Assembly (NCBI GenBank): GCA_965222005.1
Contig: OZ244935.1
Span: 930,001 to 994,000, forward strand
Origin: CBDCTM01 sp965222005
Lineage (GTDB): Bacteria; Bacteroidota; Bacteroidia; Chitinophagales; Saprospiraceae
Length of the DNA: 64,000 nt
Direction: 5' to 3'
Under the pieces are notes generated by a model. It saw only the letters and a list, made by a program, of their open reading frames with translations, was not told where the DNA came from and searched no databases. Both the position numbers and the translations under genes were made by a program. This document shows positions 14,886 through 23,891 of this stretch, piece by piece. How positions within the stretch are numbered: position 1 is the first letter of the stretch; every line of letters begins with the position of its first letter.

Positions 14886-15891
14886 GCGAATAACGATTGA
14901 TGATGGCCGAATCAAGATGGTAAAAAGTAAGATCGTAGGCTAAAGGGGGCATTTGGGGGCCAATCAGACGGGCCGCTTCTTCCAAATCCGCATAGCTGAC
15001 CGACTCCAGCCTGATGAAATCTCCTTCGTACAAATAGTGCCCTTGAAGATACGTACTTTTCACCAGTTCATACCGCTGGGAGGATGTTTTGAGAAAGCGG
15101 CTGCTATCTGCCAACATTTCCGGCCCCAGCTCATGGATAAGGCGGATCATTCTGCCATCGCGAAATACCACCCCCCAGCGAAACAGGGGCAGCGCCAGAT
15201 CAAGTGGCAGTGGATAGCTGGCCGTATTTTGAAGATACGATTTGCCTACCTTATTATCCAAAATGGAATTACGCTCATCAGGACGCTCCAGCTCTCCCAT
15301 GTTGTAGTACATGAGCATGCCCCGATCGGCAGGAGGTACACCCGTTCGTTTCGGGTATTTTAGCTGATGGAGACGGATGGTGGCCGAAATTTGCAGAGAA
15401 TCGCGGCTAAAATCCTTTTTCAACAGCTCTATTAGTTTAAAGAAAGCCTGCTGGCTTTGCCCGCTCCAGTCGCAGTCCAACTGGATTTGTTTTAGCGAAT
15501 AGCTCTTCGGCAGGCGGCGCCAATGCTGTCGAATTTTCTTGCGGATGCGGGCACTAAGCCTGGGAAGCTCTTCGCCAGCTATTTTGAGCAAAGTCCGGTT
15601 GGTAATGAATATTACAGCTACAATGTGAAGCGTATCGTCGGGCAGCCTGCCCAGCTCAAGCTCTGCCAATGGCACCACATCCCGCCGCTCTTCATCCCAA
15701 TCTACATCAAAAAACCGGACGTATATTTTCTTCACCGCCAATGCCTCCAAATAAGCCTCCTCCTGCTTGCTGACATCGAGCCGACTCTGCCAGTGATAGA
15801 AGGCAAGATGAGTGGCTTGGTTCCTCTCAGAAGAACAGGCAAGCAGCAACACGCAGGCAGCCAGGTAGTATTTCAAACCGCTTGTGCTCAT
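14836..15891 (-). CDS. Lipoprotein with a glycosidase-like (TIM-barrel) look
   Basis: A 351-residue lipoprotein: MSTSGLKYYLAACVLLLAC gives a lipobox with Cys at 19. The mature part begins AFYHWQSRLDVSKQEEAYLE and contains YVRFFDVDWDE, IQLDCDWSGQSQQAFFKLIE, RGMLMYYNMGEL and LPLFRWGVVFRDGRM. Alternating strand-helix spacing and the Asp-rich strand ends (DVDWDE, LDCDW) resemble the DUF3142-type, glycoside-hydrolase-like proteins, but this is a resemblance by eye. It shares one base with the upstream isomerase stop (TAATG) and overlaps the next gene by 50 bases, giving a tight three-gene operon. Confidence 0.65.
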   Translation of the reverse strand: MSTSGLKYYLAACVLLLACSSERNQATHLAFYHWQSRLDVSKQEEAYLEALAVKKIYVRFFDVDWDEERRDVVPLAELELGRLPDDTLHIVAVIFITNRTLLKIAGEELPRLSARIRKKIRQHWRRLPKSYSLKQIQLDCDWSGQSQQAFFKLIELLKKDFSRDSLQISATIRLHQLKYPKRTGVPPADRGMLMYYNMGELERPDERNSILDNKVGKSYLQNTASYPLPLDLALPLFRWGVVFRDGRMIRLIHELGPEMLADSSRFLKTSSQRYELVKSTYLQGHYLYEGDFIRLESVSYADLEEAARLIGPQMPPLAYDLTFYHLDSAIINRYSHESLLQIKAVLDRTAY

Positions 15892-16859
15892 TAAACTAAG
15901 CCTTCGCGAAGCAGATCATGCAAATGAATGATGCCCAGATAGCGCCGATTCTCCGCAACGATGAGCTGGGTGATGCTGTGCTTACGCATTAGCTCCAGAG
16001 CTTCTACCGCCATAGCCTCTTCGCTGATTGTCTTTGGATTTATGCTCATAATATCTTTTGCAGTCAATGCTTTAATCGTAGCGTTTTTTTCGAGCATTCG
16101 CCGTAAGTCACCATCGGTAATAACCCCGAGAATGCTATTGGTCTCATCCACCACCACTGCGATACCCAGGCGCTTGGAAGTCATTTCCAGGATGGTAGCA
16201 TCCACAGGAGTGTGGGCAAGCACTTTGGGGCTTTCATTGAGCGGATACAAATTGCGTACACGCAAATAGAGCTGCTTGCCCAGTGAGCCGCCGGGGTGGA
16301 ATTTGGCAAAATCATTGGGAGAAAAGCCGCGCAGCGCCAGCAAAGCGGTGGCTAATGCATCGCCCATCGCCATCTGGGCCGTAGTGCTGGCAGTGGGTGC
16401 CAGATTGTTGGGGTCGGCCTCTTTGGAAACAGGAGTGAAGAGCACATGCTGCGCTTGTTGGCCGAGGTAGGAATCGCGCCGCCCGGTCATTCCGATCAGT
16501 ATATTGCCGAGATTGTGTAATAGCGGCACCAACACTTTGATTTCGGAGGTGTCGCCGCTTTGCGAAAGGCAGAGTACCATATCATCGGGCAGGATCATCC
16601 CCAGATCGCCATGGATGGCATCAGCAGCGTGCATAAATACGGCGGGGGTTCCCGTAGAATTGAGGGTAGCTACTACTTTTTGGGCTACAATTGCGCTTTT
16701 GCCAATTCCCGTCACAATAAGTCGCCCGCCGGAAGCGTGAATAATAGCCACCACGGCACAGAACTCGCCATCAATGCTTTTGCTAAGGGCCTGGAGGGTT
16801 TCTGCCTCGATTTGTAATGTTTGAAGTGCGACAGAACGGATTTTTGTTTCTCTATCCAC
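15891..16859 (-). CDS. kdsD: KpsF/GutQ-type arabinose-5-phosphate isomerase
   Basis: A 322-residue sugar isomerase. A SIS domain (about 30-170) shows VTGIGKSAIVAQKVVATLNS, MHAADAIHGDLGMI and CLSQSGDTSEIKVLVP. Two CBS domains follow (about 205-320: VDATILEMTSKRLGIAVVVD, GVITDGDLRRMLEKN, DIMSINPKTI, GIIHLHDLLREG). The enzyme makes arabinose 5-phosphate from ribulose 5-phosphate, the first step to KDO for lipopolysaccharide. The start is GTG at 16859. The two following exported proteins share its operon, which suggests an envelope link but does not prove one. Confidence 0.9.
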   Translation of the reverse strand: MDRETKIRSVALQTLQIEAETLQALSKSIDGEFCAVVAIIHASGGRLIVTGIGKSAIVAQKVVATLNSTGTPAVFMHAADAIHGDLGMILPDDMVLCLSQSGDTSEIKVLVPLLHNLGNILIGMTGRRDSYLGQQAQHVLFTPVSKEADPNNLAPTASTTAQMAMGDALATALLALRGFSPNDFAKFHPGGSLGKQLYLRVRNLYPLNESPKVLAHTPVDATILEMTSKRLGIAVVVDETNSILGVITDGDLRRMLEKNATIKALTAKDIMSINPKTISEEAMAVEALELMRKHSITQLIVAENRRYLGIIHLHDLLREGLV

Positions 16860-17195
16860 AATATATTTTGTATTTTTGGAAGCTTTTCGGAAAATGCGAT
16901 AAAAACTCGCAAATACAAAGGTTTCAGCTTACCCGACCGATTGTCCGCAAAAGGTGCCCGGAATTTACAAAGCGAAAGATTTAGAGATACGTACAAGCTT
17001 TGAGCAGCAATTTTTCGTGCTTGTTTTCACAAATAAATTCGGCGCTGGTATAGAAAAGCTATGCAAATTTAGCTATATTAGAAATTGTTTTGAAGTAAGT
17101 ATAATGTGTTCATGACAAGTTTTACAAAAAAAGTAAGGCTTGAATATTCAAAACATTTTATGACTTACCCTATTACTCATAAAGATTAGCAGAGA
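16860..17195. other. Intergenic region between kdsD and recQ
   Basis: These 336 bases separate divergent genes and should hold both promoters. CAAAGGTT at 16916-16923 is a one-mismatch minus-strand -7 box for kdsD. A 12-bp perfect palindrome, TTGAATATTCAA, lies at 17140-17151, 45 bases before the recQ ATG, and could be an operator. No gene is evident. Confidence 0.35.
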
Positions 17196-19394
17196 ATGAT
17201 AGCAGCCAACGAATCTTTACACGATTCTCTTCAGCAATATTTTGGTTTTGATCAATTCAAAGGCAACCAAGAGGCTATTATCCGTAGCATCCTCAATGGC
17301 CATGACACCTTTGTCATTATGCCTACCGGTGGTGGCAAATCACTTTGCTACCAGCTGCCGGCGCTCATGGTGCCTGGTACAGCCATCGTCATATCGCCTC
17401 TCATTGCATTGATGAAAAACCAGGTGGACTCTATCCGGAGCTATAGCCAAACCGATGAAGTAGCTCACTTCCTCAATTCATCGCTCACCAAAACGCAGAT
17501 GAAGATAGTGAAGCGCGATATCATGGATGGTAAGACCAAGCTTCTCTTCATCGCTCCCGAAACGCTCACCAAAGATGAAAATATTGAGTTTTTCAAGCAG
17601 GTTGATCTGTCTTTTGTAGCCGTTGATGAAGCACACTGCATTTCCGAATGGGGCCACGATTTTCGGCCTGAGTACCGCCGCATTCGCACCATGATAGAAA
17701 GTATCGATCGCAATATTCCCATCATCGCACTCACTGCCACGGCAACGCCTAAGGTGCGCTCCGATATTGTGAAAAACCTCAATATGACCGAGCTCAACAG
17801 CTTTGTGTCCTCCTTCAACAGGGATAATCTTTATTATGAGATGCGACCCAAAGGTAAAAAGGAGCAAACCATAAAAAATATCATCAAGATCATCAAAGGG
17901 ATGCCCGGCAAGTCGGGGATCATCTATGTGCAGGCCCGCCGCTCGGCTGCAGAAATTGCCAAACTGCTGGTGGTCAACGATATAAAAGCAGCGCCCTATC
18001 ATGCCGGCCTTGATGCCAAAACACGCACCAAAGCACAGGATGATTTTTTGATGGAGGAGGTGGATGTGATTGTTGCTACCATCGCCTTTGGCATGGGTAT
18101 CGACAAGCCCGATGTGCGCTTTGTCATTCACTTTGACATACCCAAAAGCATTGAAAACTATTATCAGGAAACCGGCAGAGCAGGTCGGGACGGTCTCGAC
18201 GGGCGCTGCGTTGCTTTTTATTCCTACAAGGACATCCTGCGTCTTGAAAAGTTTTTGCGCGACAAGCCCGTAGCCGAGCGCGAAATGGGTGTACAACTGA
18301 TGCAGGAGATCATCGCTTACTCAGAAACCACTTCCTGCCGTCGGCGCTTTTTGCTCCATTACTTTGGAGAAGATTTCAAGGAAAGCAATTGTAATAAAAT
18401 GTGCGACAATTGCCGCCACCCCAAAGAACGGATCGAAGTAAAAACGGAGATGGCTCAGGCCTTAAAGGCTGTGGAGGCACTCAATGAAAACTATGGCATC
18501 AAAGTGCTGGTTGAATTTATGCGCGGCAAAGACACGAAAGAAATGAGCGATTTTCACCATAACAAGCTGGAGCTCTATGGTGTGGGCAAGGATAAAGACG
18601 ACACTTTTTGGCATTCCATTTTTCGCCAGGCACTGCTCCACAACCTGCTTTATAAAGACATCGAGAACTATGGATTGCTGAAAATGACCGTAAAAGGTAA
18701 GGCGTATTCCGAAAAACCTTATTCCTTCAAAATTCCCCTCAATCACAATTTTGAAGAAGAAACCAGCAACATCAATATTTCTTCCAGCAAATCTACTGTA
18801 CTCGATCAGGTACTGATGAACATGCTCACAGATATTCGGAAATCCATTGCCCGCAAAAAAAACCTGCCTCCTTTTGTCATTTTCCAAGACCCTTCGCTTG
18901 AAGATATGGCTACCCGCTATCCCATCTCCATGGATGACCTGGCCAATATCACCGGTGTGAGCAAGGGTAAGGCGCTGCGCTATGGCAAACCCTTCATCGA
19001 AATGATCAAACAGTATGTGGAGGAGCACGAAATCGAACGGCCTACCGACATTGTGGTCAAGCAAATGGCTAATAAATCGAGGGTGAAAGTAAGTATCATT
19101 CAGGGAATTGATCGCAAAATCCCCCTTCACGATATTGCCAGTTCCAACAACCTCCGTATGGATGAACTGATGGATGAGCTGGATGCCATCGTCAGCTCTG
19201 GCACCAAGGTGAATATTGACTACTTTATTGACGATAATGTGGATGAATATTCCAGAGGAGATATTTACGATTACTTCATGGAAGCCGAAACGGATTCGGT
19301 AGATGAAGCGTACAAGGAATTGAAAGAGGATGACATTACGCTGGAGGAGATACAGCTCGTGCGCGTCAAATTCCTTTCCGAAATGGGCAACTGA
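17196..19394 (+). CDS. recQ: ATP-dependent DNA helicase RecQ
   Basis: A 732-residue RecQ helicase (3'-5' unwinding in recombination and fork repair). Walker A is TGGGKS (44-49) and the DEAH box is at 144-147 (AVDEAHCISEWGHDFRPEYR). The second helicase lobe has IIYVQARRSAAEIAKLL, ATIAFGMGIDKPDVRFVIHF and YYQETGRAGRDG. A zinc-binding RecQ-C module uses Cys residues in TTSCRRRFLLHYFG and CNKMCDNC. An HRDC domain follows at about 565-630 (ISMDDLANITGVSKGKALRY). A further ~90-residue acidic tail with a helix-turn-helix-like part (IPLHDIASSNNLRMDELMDE) resembles extensions seen in Bacteroidota RecQ. It is a single gene with aroQ 53 bases downstream. Confidence 0.97.
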   Translation: MIAANESLHDSLQQYFGFDQFKGNQEAIIRSILNGHDTFVIMPTGGGKSLCYQLPALMVPGTAIVISPLIALMKNQVDSIRSYSQTDEVAHFLNSSLTKTQMKIVKRDIMDGKTKLLFIAPETLTKDENIEFFKQVDLSFVAVDEAHCISEWGHDFRPEYRRIRTMIESIDRNIPIIALTATATPKVRSDIVKNLNMTELNSFVSSFNRDNLYYEMRPKGKKEQTIKNIIKIIKGMPGKSGIIYVQARRSAAEIAKLLVVNDIKAAPYHAGLDAKTRTKAQDDFLMEEVDVIVATIAFGMGIDKPDVRFVIHFDIPKSIENYYQETGRAGRDGLDGRCVAFYSYKDILRLEKFLRDKPVAEREMGVQLMQEIIAYSETTSCRRRFLLHYFGEDFKESNCNKMCDNCRHPKERIEVKTEMAQALKAVEALNENYGIKVLVEFMRGKDTKEMSDFHHNKLELYGVGKDKDDTFWHSIFRQALLHNLLYKDIENYGLLKMTVKGKAYSEKPYSFKIPLNHNFEEETSNINISSSKSTVLDQVLMNMLTDIRKSIARKKNLPPFVIFQDPSLEDMATRYPISMDDLANITGVSKGKALRYGKPFIEMIKQYVEEHEIERPTDIVVKQMANKSRVKVSIIQGIDRKIPLHDIASSNNLRMDELMDELDAIVSSGTKVNIDYFIDDNVDEYSRGDIYDYFMEAETDSVDEAYKELKEDDITLEEIQLVRVKFLSEMGN

Positions 19395-19447
19395 TGCCGA
19401 TTGCTCACCACTATGGCTTGCATTCGCAATGAAGAAAATCAATCCTC

Positions 19448-19870
19448 ATGAAAATATTGATCGTGAATGGCCCTAACCTAAACCTGCTCGGCCAACGGGA
19501 GCCGGACATTTACGGCCGACAGAGCTTTGAAGAATACCTCGAAAAGCTGCGCCCAGCCTTCCCACAAACTGAAATAGCCTACTTCCAAAGCAATTCGGAA
19601 GGCGAGTTGATCAGTCAACTGCATGCAGCAGAAACACAATATGATGCCATCATTCTCAATGGAGCTGCTTACACGCACACATCCGTGGCTTTGGCAGACG
19701 CCGTAGCAGCCATCCGCTTGCCGGTAGTAGAAGTACACATTTCCAATGTATTTGCCCGCGAAACTTATCGCCATCATTCCTATCTGGCACCCCATTGTGC
19801 AGGCAGCATCGTGGGGCTTGGACTGAAAGGCTACGAATTGGCAGTGCGCTATTTGCTGCAAGCCAGGTAA
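19448..19870 (+). CDS. aroQ: Type II 3-dehydroquinate dehydratase
   Basis: A 140-residue dehydroquinase of the shikimate pathway that converts 3-dehydroquinate to 3-dehydroshikimate. It shows NGPNLNLLGQREPDIYG (residues 6-22) with the catalytic Tyr and lid Arg, FQSNSEGELIS, ILNGAAYTHTSVAL (substrate contact) and VEVHISNVFARETYRHHSYL with the catalytic His. The length is typical for the dodecameric class. It lies 53 bases after recQ and is convergent with the acetyltransferase gene. Confidence 0.95.
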   Translation: MKILIVNGPNLNLLGQREPDIYGRQSFEEYLEKLRPAFPQTEIAYFQSNSEGELISQLHAAETQYDAIILNGAAYTHTSVALADAVAAIRLPVVEVHISNVFARETYRHHSYLAPHCAGSIVGLGLKGYELAVRYLLQAR

Positions 19871-19882
19871 GCCCATTCCTCT

Positions 19883-20515
19883 TCACAGCTCATCCATCCA
19901 TTTTTGTATCTCCTTAAAATACTGGCCCACATGATAGCCATCCATTAGCGCATGATGGACTTCTACTGATAGTGGCATCCGGTAGCGCCCCTCTAGCTGA
20001 GCATATTTGCCAAATACAATTTTGGGGATCGAGTCGGCATGCCGGAGGCGGCGGGCATGCTGAAAGCCGGTAAAGCGAATCCAGGGAATGATGGAAAAAT
20101 GCAGCATATCCAGCCTGTCATCCCTGGGATCCATGCCGCGCTGTTGTTTTTGATTTTCTATTTCCTGCTGGCCATTTTGGCAAAAAGCATGCAGCTCGTC
20201 CACATATTCAAAATAGCAAAACCCAAAGGAGTTGTCATCGTACAGGATCGTTGAGCCACAATGAACCTTGCCAAAGCAGAGGACTTCATCGCCCGACAGG
20301 CGGTATCGAAAGGCTTCGATGGTATTGGCGGTACGGGTAGCAGCAAAGAGGCTGGCCAGGAAAAAGGAAAGTTGATGTACTTGGCAGTATTCGACCAGGC
20401 GGCTTACATCCAGCTCGGCAGTGATATTGAAAAAAGGTATTTCAAAATCCTTATAAAAGTAAAAACTTTCCCTGCGCGGCCAGCGCTCAATATCAATAAC
20501 TTGATAATTTGACAT
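19883..20515 (-). CDS. CAT-fold (chloramphenicol acetyltransferase-like) acyltransferase
   Basis: A 210-residue protein of the type A chloramphenicol acetyltransferase fold. The catalytic motif HHALMDGYHVGQYF lies near the C-terminus (catalytic His in HHxxxDG). The N-terminal IDIERWPRRESFYFYKDFEI, SFFLASLFAATRTANTIEAF and IPWIRFTGFQHARR also match the family. Chromosomal CAT-fold proteins of Bacteroidota without mobile context often have other or unknown acyl acceptors, so resistance should not be assumed. It stands between aroQ (convergent) and a membrane-protein gene 35 bases upstream. Confidence 0.82.
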   Translation of the reverse strand: MSNYQVIDIERWPRRESFYFYKDFEIPFFNITAELDVSRLVEYCQVHQLSFFLASLFAATRTANTIEAFRYRLSGDEVLCFGKVHCGSTILYDDNSFGFCYFEYVDELHAFCQNGQQEIENQKQQRGMDPRDDRLDMLHFSIIPWIRFTGFQHARRLRHADSIPKIVFGKYAQLEGRYRMPLSVEVHHALMDGYHVGQYFKEIQKWMDEL

Positions 20516-20550
20516 AACTACCTGCTTATCAAATGTTTACAAATAAACAT

Positions 20551-21054
20551 TTATGAGCCCATGCCTGGAGGGCTAATATCAAGCAGCCTCAGCCGCCGTT
20601 TTTTGCCAATCTTAAGCTTGCGCGGTCGGCCTGCTTTTTGGCACAGCCAGCCCAGCACGAAGGCAGAGGCAGGTACGATAGCTGCTGCCCACGTCAGCTC
20701 GCCCCCTACCAGCAGCTCGCCCAGTGAAAAAACTCCCCAGCCCAGTCCGAAAACATAAAGACTGTTGCCAAAATGACGCAGCCAGCGGCGGCTCGATAAA
20801 TGGCGCAGGGCACTGATCTCCTCCAGTTTGACGGCCCTGTTGGCAAATACTACCATCCCTTCTTCTACCAAAATATCTCTGATCACATCCTCATACCAAT
20901 AGCTGCGGTCGCCATTTAGCTGGAAGCTGAGCTCCTGGCCAATATAATATTTGGTGGTCTTTGCCTTGCCCAGCTTTTCCAGCTGCAAAACCTTTTGGCC
21001 CAAAAGCAAAGCTATTGGAAAGAGAAAAAGTATCAGAAAAAGGGAATAACGCAT
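20551..21054 (-). CDS. Small membrane protein of unknown function
   Basis: About 167 residues from the ATG at 21054 (a TTG at 21072 would add six). There is a signal-like helix (MRYSLFLILFLFPIALLLGQ), an outside domain that begins KVLQLEKLGKAKTTKYYIGQ, and two hydrophobic segments near 95-135 (LYVFGLGWGVFSLGELLVGG, WAAAIVPASAFVLGWLCQ). The C-terminal 30 residues are strongly basic (AGRPRKLKIGKKRRLRLL). The mature start resembles the 'K..ryY.G..i.f.l...' opening of conserved Bacteroidota proteins of unknown function. It is 91 bases downstream of the anti-sigma gene. Confidence 0.6.
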   Translation of the reverse strand: MRYSLFLILFLFPIALLLGQKVLQLEKLGKAKTTKYYIGQELSFQLNGDRSYWYEDVIRDILVEEGMVVFANRAVKLEEISALRHLSSRRWLRHFGNSLYVFGLGWGVFSLGELLVGGELTWAAAIVPASAFVLGWLCQKAGRPRKLKIGKKRRLRLLDISPPGMGS

Positions 21055-21144
21055 CCGTATGGCTTTGAGCAAAAGATGATCTCAAAGTAGCCATGAATTA
21101 CTTAAAAGAAAAATACCGGGGCATAAATTTTCGCTCGCCATCTC

Positions 21145-21660
21145 CTACAAATTAAAAACCAGTGCTTCGGGATAATCATCTTCCGCAAGCGATTTTCCCT
21201 CTTCCGCTTTGTCCAATTCCACCACATGCTTAATCTCCTCGATCCGCTCCTCAATTGCCTCTTCCGAGATGCGGGGTATAGCAGCTTCGCTAGAGGACTG
21301 CGTAGTGGGGATCGCGTAGGGGTGATGAGCTGGCGGCCCCTCTGCCGAATGTGACCGGGACATTGCGAGGGTCGATACAATCAATACTAACGCAATTACA
21401 GCGACCTGATACAGCGGTATTTTGTAGGTCAATACCCGCTTAATTGCCGATACTTCTTTGTGAGCTGGTAGACCCGGTGCCTCTATGGGCATCGTGGTGT
21501 CGAGCGACTGGAAATCCTGCACGATCTTGCTAAACTGATCAAATTCCACTTCGCTGATATGCTCATCAACCAGCCTTTTTTCGGCAGCATTCAGGCTTTC
21601 ATACTTTTTTCTGGCAAGCAGATCAAACAAGGCATCGGGCAAGTTTTCCAGATTTTTCAT
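21145..21660 (-). CDS. Probable anti-sigma factor, single-pass membrane protein
   Basis: A 171-residue protein whose start overlaps the upstream sigma-factor gene by four bases, the usual sign of a sigma/anti-sigma pair. The N-terminal half is cytoplasmic and helical (LPDALFDLLARKKYESLNAA, VDEHISEVEFDQFSKIVQDF); a single membrane helix is at about 82-100 (YQVAVIALVLIVSTLAM). The outside tail is short and polar. It lacks the His-Cys zinc motif of ZAS-type anti-sigma factors. The role is inferred from position and topology. Confidence 0.65.
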   Translation of the reverse strand: MKNLENLPDALFDLLARKKYESLNAAEKRLVDEHISEVEFDQFSKIVQDFQSLDTTMPIEAPGLPAHKEVSAIKRVLTYKIPLYQVAVIALVLIVSTLAMSRSHSAEGPPAHHPYAIPTTQSSSEAAIPRISEEAIEERIEEIKHVVELDKAEEGKSLAEDDYPEALVFNL

Positions 21661-22214
21661 GTTTCTTTGATTTTGGCAGTATTCAATTCTTCTTTCAGCT
21701 TTTTGAGCGCATAAAACAGTCGGGACTTCACCGTACCTTCCCTACAACTACATATCTCACTGATCTCTTTGATAGTCAGATTGTTAGTATATTTCAGCAC
21801 AAATACCTCTTTGTGACGCTCCGGCAGGCTGTTCAGCGCAGCCAACAACAGCCGGCGCTGCTCGGCAGTTGCGTTTTGGTCCGGCACTACCCCTTGTGTA
21901 TCTATCGGCAGTAGAGCCAGATGCCGGCGCCTGACCGCTTCGTTTCGCAGATCATTTTTCCATTGATTTTTTGCAATCGAAAAAAGCCAGACTCTAAAAT
22001 TTCTGGAGCTATCAAAACTCGCGGGGTGTTGATAGATTTTTACAAAAATATTCTGCGCAATATCTTTCCCCTTTTCCATATCGCCTGACAGCCAGGCTAT
22101 GTATTTACTCAGCGCAGAAAAATACCGCCGGTACAGCAAGCCGAATGCCTCCTGTTGGCCTTCCCTGCTGAATGCCTCCATCAACTGCTCATCATTGTCA
22201 AGTCTGCTAAACAT
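21657..22214 (-). CDS. ECF-type RNA polymerase sigma factor
   Basis: A 185-residue sigma-70 family protein with only regions 2 and 4. Region 2 reads LLYRRYFSALSKYIAWLSGD, KGKDIAQNIFVKIYQHPASF and FRVWLFSIAKNQWKNDLRNE; region 4 reads LNSLPERHKEVFVLKYTNNL and IKEISEICSCREGTVKSRLF, with the helix-turn-helix at the end. It should direct RNA polymerase to a small regulon under control of the membrane protein encoded by the next gene. It begins 12 bases after the stop of the upstream exported protein gene. Confidence 0.93.
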   Translation of the reverse strand: MFSRLDNDEQLMEAFSREGQQEAFGLLYRRYFSALSKYIAWLSGDMEKGKDIAQNIFVKIYQHPASFDSSRNFRVWLFSIAKNQWKNDLRNEAVRRRHLALLPIDTQGVVPDQNATAEQRRLLLAALNSLPERHKEVFVLKYTNNLTIKEISEICSCREGTVKSRLFYALKKLKEELNTAKIKET

Positions 22215-22226
22215 CTCCGGCTCCGA

Positions 22227-23390
22227 TTAAAACCACGACATTACTTCGTCCTTGCGGCCACTGTCTTCCGCTATCCTCATCACCAACTTCTTGTAATAAT
22301 CTACTTTGCCGGCTTCATCTGTTTTTTCAAAATGACGTTTCAGCTTCATCAGACCGGGCAGATATGTGACGTTCATATATTTTCGAACCACTTCATCATC
22401 CGCGTGATACTGGAAGTTGTTTAAGAGATATTCCAAATCATATTTCTGCTCAAAGTTCTTAATCATCACAGCCAGATTATCGAATTTTTCTCTTGAATAC
22501 AAAAAGGCGGTCCCTACCAGGTACATTTGATTGGCAATGCCGTGTTTTTTGAAAAACTTGACGCCCGTTCCGCAGCCCATATACACCGGTCGGCTACTGT
22601 TTTTCAGCAAATGAATCACGAGCGCATCTGCGTAGTCAGCAAACTCTCCAAAATCATCTTTGCTCTTGTTCAGATCCTGTATTCCCACTTTTTCAAATAC
22701 CTTTTTCCGGTAATCCTCATCTACTGACATCATCCATTTACTCACTACCAGTACGTCCTTTCTGATCCCTTTACCGTGCTGAAGCACCCATTTGGGTATG
22801 CCATCCATATCGCCGATGGTGATATACACACTATTTGGTGCAGCTGTTTGCAAAGCATTGTAGTTCCACTTGAGGTTGGCATTGGAGTAATAATTCTGCG
22901 CCAACATCTTTTTGGCCATTTCGGCCGCCTGCTCGTTTTGAAATCGAAGCGCATAATGAATGAGCAGGTTTTCATAAGTTTCATTGCGCTCAGGAGCTAT
23001 TTGATAGGCCTTTTTGAGATATGGCGCCGATCTATTGGCTGTGGTGTTAACCGCTTCCATCAGATAGTACTCAAAAGAATTGCCTGTGTGTTGGTGCGTC
23101 TGGGCAATGATGGGTTTGAGGCGATTGAATATTTCGCCCTGATTGTTTAGCCAGGTCTGCGGATGAGCCCGTTGTAAGTAAGCCCGCCGGGCTTTGTAAT
23201 ATTGAAACCAGGCATGGCCGTCTTTAGGGCTTTTTTGGGCTATCTTTTTCCATAAAGCCGACTGCTGTTCATAATACTCTTTTGTTTTGTTCTCTTTGGC
23301 GATGCCCAGTATTTCATTTGCCTGCTGGGCTAGCAGCGTCGAGCTACAGAAAAGTACAAAGAGGGAAACAACTATACTGATTTTTTTCAT
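22227..23390 (-). CDS. Exported TPR-like protein of unknown function
   Basis: About 387 residues from the ATG at 23390, chosen because it begins a clean signal peptide (MKKISIVVSLFVLFCSSTLL ... AQQ). Helical repeats fill residues 20-180 (HAWFQYYKARRAYLQRAHPQ, NSFEYYLMEAVNTTANRSAP). The segment VYITIGDMDGIPKWVLQHGK then IRKDVLVVS resembles the GDNDTFPLWYLQ..EG.R.DV.VVN motif in the soluble part of DUF2723 proteins; this is noted by eye only. It precedes the ECF sigma gene by 12 bases and may be part of the same transcript. Confidence 0.6.
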   Translation of the reverse strand: MKKISIVVSLFVLFCSSTLLAQQANEILGIAKENKTKEYYEQQSALWKKIAQKSPKDGHAWFQYYKARRAYLQRAHPQTWLNNQGEIFNRLKPIIAQTHQHTGNSFEYYLMEAVNTTANRSAPYLKKAYQIAPERNETYENLLIHYALRFQNEQAAEMAKKMLAQNYYSNANLKWNYNALQTAAPNSVYITIGDMDGIPKWVLQHGKGIRKDVLVVSKWMMSVDEDYRKKVFEKVGIQDLNKSKDDFGEFADYADALVIHLLKNSSRPVYMGCGTGVKFFKKHGIANQMYLVGTAFLYSREKFDNLAVMIKNFEQKYDLEYLLNNFQYHADDEVVRKYMNVTYLPGLMKLKRHFEKTDEAGKVDYYKKLVMRIAEDSGRKDEVMSWF

Positions 23391-23475
23391 AAGCTGAAGG
23401 TTTTGATGTGTACATGACTTTTGGAAAGTACACTTCAAAAAAGGGAAGGTTCACTTTGCCAAAGCCAAAACACGG

Positions 23476-23859
23476 CTACAGCTTATTCGTCAGCCGCCGT
23501 ATGATCTTCTGCATAGCTCCTTCAATAACAGCACCCGCCACAGGCTCTTTGGCTGTATAGATAAACATCAGAGCGTACTGCAGTGAGCTGTCATTGGTTT
23601 TTGCATAGAGCCGGTGTTTATTGAGTCGGTACGCTTCGCGGATGCGGCGGCGCAGCAGATTGCGGTGAACCGCTTTTGGAAAAGTACGCCGCGGTACAGA
23701 CAGCGCCATTTGGAAGGGAACATCGTTCAGCGGTAGCGCTACGGCCAACCAGATGAGGCGCAACGGATACACACCAAAGGATTGGCCCTCTTCAAAGAGC
23801 TGGCCGATGATCTTTCGGCTCTTCAGTCGCTCGGTTTTCTTTAAGGTGTATGGAGGCAT
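23476..23859 (-). CDS. rnpA: Ribonuclease P protein component
   Basis: A 127-residue RNase P protein that helps the catalytic RNA mature tRNA 5' ends. It starts LKKTERLKSRKIIGQLFEEG and contains the RNA-binding RNR signature in AVHRNLLRRRIREAYRLNK at about 64-82. It lies 119 bases downstream of rpmH on the same strand, the near-universal bacterial arrangement, but the two are separated by a stable hairpin. Upstream and downstream neighbours (sigma cluster) are not the usual yidC/trmE. Confidence 0.95.
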   Translation of the reverse strand: MPPYTLKKTERLKSRKIIGQLFEEGQSFGVYPLRLIWLAVALPLNDVPFQMALSVPRRTFPKAVHRNLLRRRIREAYRLNKHRLYAKTNDSSLQYALMFIYTAKEPVAGAVIEGAMQKIIRRLTNKL

Positions 23860-23891
23860 AATGGCTGGAAACAGGAAGGCTATAGAATGAA

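Noticed and set aside
18462..19442. 326-codon minus-strand frame opposite recQ
   Set aside because: Shadow of the recQ coding sequence with no recognisable domain or independent start context.
19883..20515. Chloramphenicol resistance gene
   Set aside because: The CAT fold and HHxxxDG motif are present, but the gene is chromosomal without mobile context; resistance cannot be inferred.
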